NCBI GenBank assembly: GCA_013361525.1
Contig: JABFXY010000025.1
Span: 1 to 64,000, forward strand
Origin: Polyangiaceae bacterium
GTDB lineage: Bacteria > Myxococcota_A > Polyangia > Polyangiales > Polyangiaceae
DNA: 64,000 nucleotides
Direction: 5' to 3'
The position numbers and the translations under genes are program-made. Below are positions 59,470 to 64,000 of the stretch, in pieces. The notes beneath the pieces are model-generated. The model ran no database searches. It saw only the letters and a program-made list of their open reading frames with translations, and was not told where the DNA came from. Position 1 is the stretch's first letter. Each line of letters starts with the position of its first letter.

Positions 59470-60218
59470 GGCGTCTGCGCGGACGGCACCAGGCCGAGCC
59501 CCTCCGGAAGCCCGAAGATGAGCGGAGCGCGCATCGCGATCGGGACCTTCGTCACGAAGCGGTACGGCACACCGGGAACGTTGCGCGCGATGGCGAGCTC
59601 GATGCGCACGTAGCGCGGCAGCCGTTCGAACTGCTCCGCGGAGCTGTCCCAGTGATCGAGCCAGTCACCGGTGGTGCCGTCCATGTACTGCAGGTCGAAC
59701 TCCACGACGTCCTCGGCGAGGATCTGCGAGACGCCGCCGGTCGTCGGCTCCATGTCGATGATGGTGGCTTCGCGGCGCGCGAGGTCGAGCGTGTCGACGT
59801 TGCCGCCTTTGGCCGTGCGCGCGCGGTTGCCCGAGGTGATGAAATACGAAAGCTCGTTCTGATCCGACTCGTGCGAGCCGAAGCCGAGCCTGCGATGGGA
59901 GAACGAGGTAAAGTCGAGCCGATCACCCGTCGTGCCGCCGTCGGTCCCTTTGAAGATCGTCTGGCTGACCTGCAGGCCCGGGTTCTGCAGCGGGCGGTGC
60001 ATCGACAAGAACGCCGATTGGATCTCGCGCGACATGCGGCTGACGGCGCTGCGCCCTTGGTGGTAGCGCTCGCTCGCGCCTTCCACGCCCGTGCGCGTGC
60101 GACTCATCGCATCGAACGCTCCGTAGACGAGGCTCGCGACGAGCGCGAGCACCGCGAGGGCGACGAGCACCTCGATGAGCGTGATGCCTCTGCGGCTTCT
60201 GTTGCTGCGGCGCCGCAT
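59466..60218 (-). CDS. gspJ: Type II secretion minor pseudopilin GspJ
   Basis: 250 residues from MRRRSNRS; the ATG shares one base with the gspI stop. Prepilin leader cut after G11 before ITLIEVLVALAVLALVASL with Glu +5. The mature part has MSREIQSAFLSM, SHRRLGFGSHESDQNELSYFI and WDSSAEQFERLPRYVRIEL, typical of GspJ. It joins GspI and GspK in the pseudopilus tip. Confidence 0.9.
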   Translation of the reverse strand: MRRRSNRSRRGITLIEVLVALAVLALVASLVYGAFDAMSRTRTGVEGASERYHQGRSAVSRMSREIQSAFLSMHRPLQNPGLQVSQTIFKGTDGGTTGDRLDFTSFSHRRLGFGSHESDQNELSYFITSGNRARTAKGGNVDTLDLARREATIIDMEPTTGGVSQILAEDVVEFDLQYMDGTTGDWLDHWDSSAEQFERLPRYVRIELAIARNVPGVPYRFVTKVPIAMRAPLIFGLPEGLGLVPSAQTP

Positions 60219-60982
60219 CAATCTGGCTTCTTCGGGGTCTTCGGTGTTTTCGGGCTCGTCGGCTCGTCTTCTTCCTCTTCCGTTTGGATGAGGCCACCGA
60301 GGTTGGCGCCGAGGCCGGCGTCCTTCGAGCTCACGACCCACTGCTCGAGCTCGGTGTAGTACTCCTTGCGGCCCTCGAACCAGCTGACGCGCACGGTGAT
60401 CTTGCGCGTGCCGGCCTCGAACACGGCCTTCAGGTCGGGATAGACGATGCGCATCGCCAGCGCGGCGATCCCGTCCGTCATGCCGTCCGCGCCGCCGAGG
60501 AAGTTCTCCGCGACACCGGCGAGGTCTTCGTTCTTACCCATCGCGGTGGCGCCGGTCTTCATGAAGCCGAGCGCGGCAGCACCGGGTGCTGCACCTGCGC
60601 CGGGTCCGCTGATGCCGCCGCCGAGCAAGCTCGGGCCCGAGCCGAAGTCGAGCTCCGACTCGAGATCGAGGTCACCGAAATTCGCTTGCGGGAACTCGAC
60701 CTTCGCGACCGTCCAGCTGCACGTCATCTCCGTGTCGGTGAAGCCTTCGCAGCAAGGTCCGGTCTCGTTCACGTCGGTGGCTTGGAAGCCGTTCTGCTCG
60801 ACGTCCCACTCCGACTCGCTCATCTTGCAGCGCGCGAGGCTCGTCGCCTCGTTCAAGTGGCGCGCGTGTTTGATGCTCGCGAAGCTGACCCACTGCGACG
60901 AGAAGATCGCCGTGAGGCCGATCCCGAGGATGGCCACGGCGACGAGGACCTCGATGAGCGTGAAACCGCGACGCTGTTTCAT
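60218..60982 (-). CDS. gspI: Type II secretion minor pseudopilin GspI
   Basis: 254 residues. The leader MKQRRG is cut before FTLIEVLVAVAILGIGLTAIF, with Glu +5. The middle region (about 125-190) is an unusual Gly/Ala-rich insertion, making it longer than GspI elsewhere (near 125 residues). ITVRVSWFEGRKEYYTELEQWV near the C-terminus is the family beta-sheet. The ATG overlaps the gspH stop (ATGA). The tail is acidic and Lys/Pro-rich. Confidence 0.85.
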   Translation of the reverse strand: MKQRRGFTLIEVLVAVAILGIGLTAIFSSQWVSFASIKHARHLNEATSLARCKMSESEWDVEQNGFQATDVNETGPCCEGFTDTEMTCSWTVAKVEFPQANFGDLDLESELDFGSGPSLLGGGISGPGAGAAPGAAALGFMKTGATAMGKNEDLAGVAENFLGGADGMTDGIAALAMRIVYPDLKAVFEAGTRKITVRVSWFEGRKEYYTELEQWVVSSKDAGLGANLGGLIQTEEEEDEPTSPKTPKTPKKPD

Positions 60983-61728
60983 CGGCCGGGATCCTCCACC
61001 TCGGATGCTTCGCTCTCGTCGCGCGGCTTCGGTGCGTCGGCGCGCCCGGCGAGGATCTTCGCCTTGCCGGTGAGCGGCGAGACGATGACGCTCATGAACC
61101 CGGTCTTGTCGCCCTCTTCGGTGTTCGCGATCCGCAGCTGTACGGACGCGTTCTCCGTTTGGCCGCCGGGGAAAAAGTAGAGGTAGGCCTTCCCGTCGCG
61201 GACGGGCTCGGCCTGGTGCTCGACGTCGATCTGCCAGAACTGGATGCCGCGCGGCAACGGGACGGGCTTCACCGCTTCGTCGTCGCCGTCCTCTTCGTCC
61301 TCGACCTTCACGCCCGAGCCTTTGCGCAGGTCGACCGGCTCGAACGTCGCGGGCGGCGCGCGGAGCTCGGATGCCCCTGCGGCGTCCTTCGCTTCCAACT
61401 GCGCTTCGCTCGCGGCGTCCCCGCCGAGCGTGTCCTTCTTCAGCGTGTGGCGATCGAGCGTCTCCTCCATCTGGATCGAGGAGTTTCCGAAATCGAAGAC
61501 GAGCCGCGTCACCTTGCCGGAGGCCGTCGCCCGCGCGTACGCGACGCGCACCGCACCTGCGACGCGCGTCGATGCCTGGCGCAGCCTCGCGGAGCTAGTC
61601 CCGACGAAGCTCGTGATGGTGATGCCGAGGATGACCGCGAGCAGCGCGACGACGATGAGGATCTCGATCAGCGTCACGCCTCTGCGGAGGGTGAGACGTC
61701 GAGTTGCTCGTAGCCTTGTCGCCGCCAT
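60979..61728 (-). CDS. gspH: Type II secretion minor pseudopilin GspH
   Basis: 249 residues from the ATG at 61728, preceded by GGGGGAGAA. Leader MAATRLRATRRLTLRRG (cut after G17) before VTLIEILIVVALLAVILGIT with Glu +5 (E22), and a GspH-like mature domain (RVAGAVRVAYARATASGKVTRLVFDFG) with an acidic insertion (about 120-175). The start codon and Shine-Dalgarno sequence lie inside the dispersed palindromic repeat at 61721-61855. Longer in-frame starts exist within the repeat but would spoil the leader. Confidence 0.85.
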   Translation of the reverse strand: MAATRLRATRRLTLRRGVTLIEILIVVALLAVILGITITSFVGTSSARLRQASTRVAGAVRVAYARATASGKVTRLVFDFGNSSIQMEETLDRHTLKKDTLGGDAASEAQLEAKDAAGASELRAPPATFEPVDLRKGSGVKVEDEEDGDDEAVKPVPLPRGIQFWQIDVEHQAEPVRDGKAYLYFFPGGQTENASVQLRIANTEEGDKTGFMSVIVSPLTGKAKILAGRADAPKPRDESEASEVEDPGR

Positions 61729-61855
61729 TTCTCCCCCCCGGCCCCCCTCACTGCGTGAGGGGGGGGAGGGTCGGCGTCGCGCGGACAAATCCCTCCCCCG
61801 AATGAAGCTCCCCCCTCGCGAGGCGAGGGGGGTCAGGGGGGGAGAAATAGCGGCC
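61721..61855. repeat. Dispersed palindromic repeat, full element with inverted arms
   Basis: Left arm GCCGCCATTTCTCCCCCCC and right arm GGGGGGGAGAAATAGCGGC are near-perfect inverted repeats. Each holds an inner hairpin: CCCCCCTCAC-TGC-GTGAGGGGGG (61742-61764) and CCCCCCTCGC-GAG-GCGAGGGGGG (61810-61832). Half of the element is found again at 31273-31321. It fills the gap between gspG and gspH and contributes the gspH RBS and first codons. Confidence 0.75.
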
Positions 61856-61899
61856 ATAAAATTCCAACGCGCTGATCGCTACGTCCGAAACATCGACGG

Positions 61900-62340
61900 T
61901 CACATCTCGGCGATCTTCTTGATCTCCGTCTTGCTCGTGTCGTCGCGGACGTCGTCGGGCGTGCCCTCTTGGCCGTCGGCGCCGAACGAGAACGCGTGGA
62001 TGTCGCCCTCGTCGCAGACGACCTTGTAGGGCTTGCCCCACGGGTCGTCGGTCTTCTTCGAGTCCAGCTTCTTCGCGTCCGCGAGCTCCTTCACCTGGGG
62101 ACACTCGCCCGCGTCCGCCTCCGCTTGGTAGAGCTCCGCCGCTTGGCGCACGGACTCGGCGCCGACCTTCGCGGCCTCGACGCGGGACTTCTTGAAGGCG
62201 GGGAAGACGAGCAGCGTCGCGCCGCCCGCAATGACCGCCATGATCGCGACGACGATGAGCACTTCGACGAGGGTGACGCCCCGTCGGGCTCGTTTTGCGC
62301 GCGACTTCGCCTGCAGCATCCTCACAGTCGAAAGAGACAT
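61900..62340 (-). CDS. gspG: Type II secretion major pseudopilin GspG
   Basis: 146 residues from ATG at 62340 with an upstream GGAGAGG. Leader to G21 (KRARRG) before VTLVEVLIVVAIMAVIAGGA, Glu +5 at E26. The mature domain has VGAESVRQAAELYQAEADAGECP, DDPWGKPYKVVCDEG and FSFGADGQEGTPDD, the WG motif and calcium-binding loop of major pseudopilins. Two cysteines may form a disulfide. It is the main subunit of the pseudopilus. Confidence 0.92.
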   Translation of the reverse strand: MSLSTVRMLQAKSRAKRARRGVTLVEVLIVVAIMAVIAGGATLLVFPAFKKSRVEAAKVGAESVRQAAELYQAEADAGECPQVKELADAKKLDSKKTDDPWGKPYKVVCDEGDIHAFSFGADGQEGTPDDVRDDTSKTEIKKIAEM

Positions 62341-62369
62341 AGGTGTCCTCTCCATCCGAATCACAACCA

Positions 62370-62780
62370 TCACTCCACTCGATCCAATCCGCCGAACGCA
62401 GCGTCCGGGCCGTCGCTCATCAAATCGTACGTGCGAGCGTTCGTGAACCCCGGGCATAGCAGACGCAGGGGCCGACCCCACGCATCCACGGGATCGAAGG
62501 CGATGTACCCATCCTTCTTCAGGTCGGCGACGTCGCCTGGGCACTTGCCGTCGTGGTCGGCGCGGTACTTGTCGACGCCTTTTGCCACGGCCCCAATCGT
62601 GGCGCGCGTCGCGCGCACGCCGATCGTGTGACGTTCGCGCGCCCCGAGCAGGACGAAAAGGCCGATGAACAGCGCGAAGGTGATCGCGAGCCGCGCCCGG
62701 CTCAGGCCGAGGCGGCGCACGAACGAGCCCGGCCGCTCCCACGGAAAGAAAATCGTCTGCTCGCGCGCCTTTCTCCTCAT
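62370..62780 (-). CDS. GspG-like protein without a prepilin leader
   Basis: 136 residues. The C-terminal half (KGVDKYRADHDGKCPGDVADL, DAWGRPLRLLCPG, DLMSDGPD) aligns with the globular domain of the GspG encoded 30 bases downstream, including the two cysteines and the WGRP motif. The N-terminus, however, is a basic segment and an ordinary membrane helix (LAITFALFIGLFVLL) with no G/F-T-L-x-E cleavage motif. It should stay anchored in the inner membrane rather than enter the pseudopilus. The ATG lies one base from the gspF stop. Confidence 0.7.
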   Translation of the reverse strand: MRRKAREQTIFFPWERPGSFVRRLGLSRARLAITFALFIGLFVLLGARERHTIGVRATRATIGAVAKGVDKYRADHDGKCPGDVADLKKDGYIAFDPVDAWGRPLRLLCPGFTNARTYDLMSDGPDAAFGGLDRVE

Positions 62781-62781
62781 A

Positions 62782-64000
62782 TCACCCTGCAAAATTGCTC
62801 ATCTGGATGAGCGGCATGAGGATGGAGAAGGCGATGAAGGCGACGGCGCCGCCCATCACGACGATCATGAGCGGCTCGAGGAGGCTCGTCAGAACCTGCA
62901 CGCGGGTCTCGACCGCGGAGTCGTAGGCGATGGCGACGTTCTCGAGCATGTTCTCGAGCTGACCGCTCTTTTCACCGATCGCGATCATGTGCGTCACGAT
63001 CGGGGGAAACCGCTTCGAGCGCTTGAGCGGGTCGGCGATGGTCTGACCTTCGCGGATGTTCGCGATCGCGTCGGCGACGACCTTCTCGAGGACGGCGTTG
63101 TCGAGGACGTTCTTCACGATGTCCATCGCCTGGAGGAGGTTCACACCCGCGGCGAGCAGCGTCGCGAGCGTGCGCGAAAAGCGCGAGATCGCGAGCATCG
63201 AGAAGAGCGAGCCGAAGACCGGCACCTTCAGGAGGAACGCGTGCCACGCGAGCCGCCCGTTGGTCGTGTTCTTCCAGCGGCGAAACACGTAGATGAAGCC
63301 GCCGAGCATGATGGCGAGGAGCCACCAGTACTTGCCCATCGTGTCGCTGGCGAAGATGAGCAGCTGCGTGTACCAGGGCAGCGCCTGGTCCATCGACTCG
63401 AACGTCGTGATGAGGTTCGGCACGACGGCGATCATCAGGACGCTGATGAGGAGCGTTCCGATGATCGCCATCAGGGCGGGGTAGGCCATCGCGGCGGTGA
63501 CCTTGCCCTTGAGCTTCGCCTGGTTCTCCATGAACAAGGTGAGGCGCTCGAGGACGGCCTCGAGCGTGCCGGAGGCTTCACCGGCGCGGACCATGTTCAC
63601 GTAGAGCGGCGGGAAGATCGTCGGATGACCTTCGAGCGCCTTCGCGAAGCTCGTACCTTCCTTCACCTGCTCACGGATGTTCGTGAGCGCGCGCTTGAGC
63701 GTCTCTTTTTCGACCTGCTCGATGAGCGCGTTGAGCGACTCGAAGAGCGGGATGCCCGCGCGCAGCAGCGTCGCGAGCTGCCGCGTCATCACGGCGATGT
63801 CGCCGGTGCTCGGGCGCGAGAAGACGTTGAAGACCTTGATGTCGCGCTTCTCGCGCTCTTTGACGGCCTGCTCCTCCGTCGCGCTCGTGAGGAGGATGCC
63901 GTCCTTGCGCAGCAGGGAACGCAACGTCTTCGCGTTGTCGGCGTCGCGCACGCCCTTCGTGGGCTTGCCCGATCCGATCAGGATTCCGCGGTACTCGTAG
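62782..64000 (-). CDS. gspF: Type II secretion inner-membrane protein GspF, 5' end beyond window
   Basis: At least 405 residues visible; the frame continues to the right edge (YEYRGILIGSGKPTKGVRDADNAKTLRSLL, in part, is the normal GspF N-terminus), so only a few codons are missing. It holds two T2SSF domains, each with AxLLxAGIPLxxxL-type motifs (LATLLRAGIPLFESL; LATLLAAGVNLLQAM) and a GExSGxL (GEASGTLEAVLERL; GEKSGQLENMLENV), and three membrane helices. GspF is the polytopic platform protein that links GspE to the pseudopilus. It heads the visible part of the operon. Confidence 0.95.
   Translation of the reverse strand, partial: YEYRGILIGSGKPTKGVRDADNAKTLRSLLRKDGILLTSATEEQAVKEREKRDIKVFNVFSRPSTGDIAVMTRQLATLLRAGIPLFESLNALIEQVEKETLKRALTNIREQVKEGTSFAKALEGHPTIFPPLYVNMVRAGEASGTLEAVLERLTLFMENQAKLKGKVTAAMAYPALMAIIGTLLISVLMIAVVPNLITTFESMDQALPWYTQLLIFASDTMGKYWWLLAIMLGGFIYVFRRWKNTTNGRLAWHAFLLKVPVFGSLFSMLAISRFSRTLATLLAAGVNLLQAMDIVKNVLDNAVLEKVVADAIANIREGQTIADPLKRSKRFPPIVTHMIAIGEKSGQLENMLENVAIAYDSAVETRVQVLTSLLEPLMIVVMGGAVAFIAFSILMPLIQMSNFAG

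Noticed and set aside
1-64000. CRISPR arrays, insertion sequences, rRNA and tRNA genes, prophage genes
   Set aside because: No regularly spaced direct repeats, transposase, integrase or structural-RNA pattern was seen on reading both strands.

Overview
The window is high-GC, gene-dense DNA. It carries four Ser/Thr protein kinases, two hybrid histidine kinases plus a kinase-kinase fusion, many lipoproteins and a GspF-to-GspN type II secretion operon that ends in a large GspN. This mix is typical of Myxococcota, most likely the Polyangiales side, although no 16S or other marker is present to fix the genus. Genes abut or overlap by ATGA/GTGA in many places, so most operons can be read directly.

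Region 1 (1-26 kb) looks like accessory, biosynthetic DNA. A GNAT acetyltransferase overlaps a 9-codon ORF with a near-perfect ribosome binding site and a terminator-like hairpin. A heme-oxygenase-like diiron-type protein (HDO) and a YcaO enzyme follow. Next come a 1776-residue Ser/Thr kinase-AAA-TPR-GAF-histidine kinase-receiver protein, a small membrane protein and a Cys-rich lipoprotein. Two further operons follow: an FAD oxidase, a DMATS-type aromatic prenyltransferase fused to a degenerate HDO domain, a stand-alone HDO and a hypothetical; then a second DMATS fused to an intact HDO domain, a kynureninase-like PLP enzyme and a methyltransferase. A three-gene sensory operon (FIST, hybrid kinase with three receivers, receiver) lies between these and a multiheme cytochrome paired with a second FAD oxidase. 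I infer that this set makes a prenylated, probably tryptophan-derived, metabolite.

Region 2 (26-44 kb) is mostly housekeeping and scattered genes: a CtpA-type protease, a UdgX-type uracil-DNA glycosylase, small acidic and receiver-like proteins, a Ser/Thr kinase, beta-propeller lipoproteins, GlpA/GlpB-like flavoproteins, an ankyrin lipoprotein, a glycosyltransferase with a UGM-like flavoprotein, and a LeuD-LeuC fused aconitase-family enzyme. Downstream of the last is a rearrangement scar with a duplicated gene end, an SDR pseudogene tail and about 0.7 kb of apparently non-coding DNA.

Region 3 (44-54 kb) holds a Gly/Pro-rich membrane protein, two Ser/Thr kinases, a PAS protein, a REC-GAF-histidine kinase and a WGR/TIGR02996 protein. 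A palindrome, TGACG-N4-CGTCA, recurs in promoter regions of regions 1 and 3 and suggests a shared regulator. Region 4 (54-64 kb) is the type II secretion operon, read on the minus strand from gspF (cut by the window edge) through two GspG-like genes, gspH, I, J, K, L, M and N, and on into a DUF4336-like gene and the WGR gene. A dispersed palindromic repeat supplies the gspH ribosome binding site and start codon.
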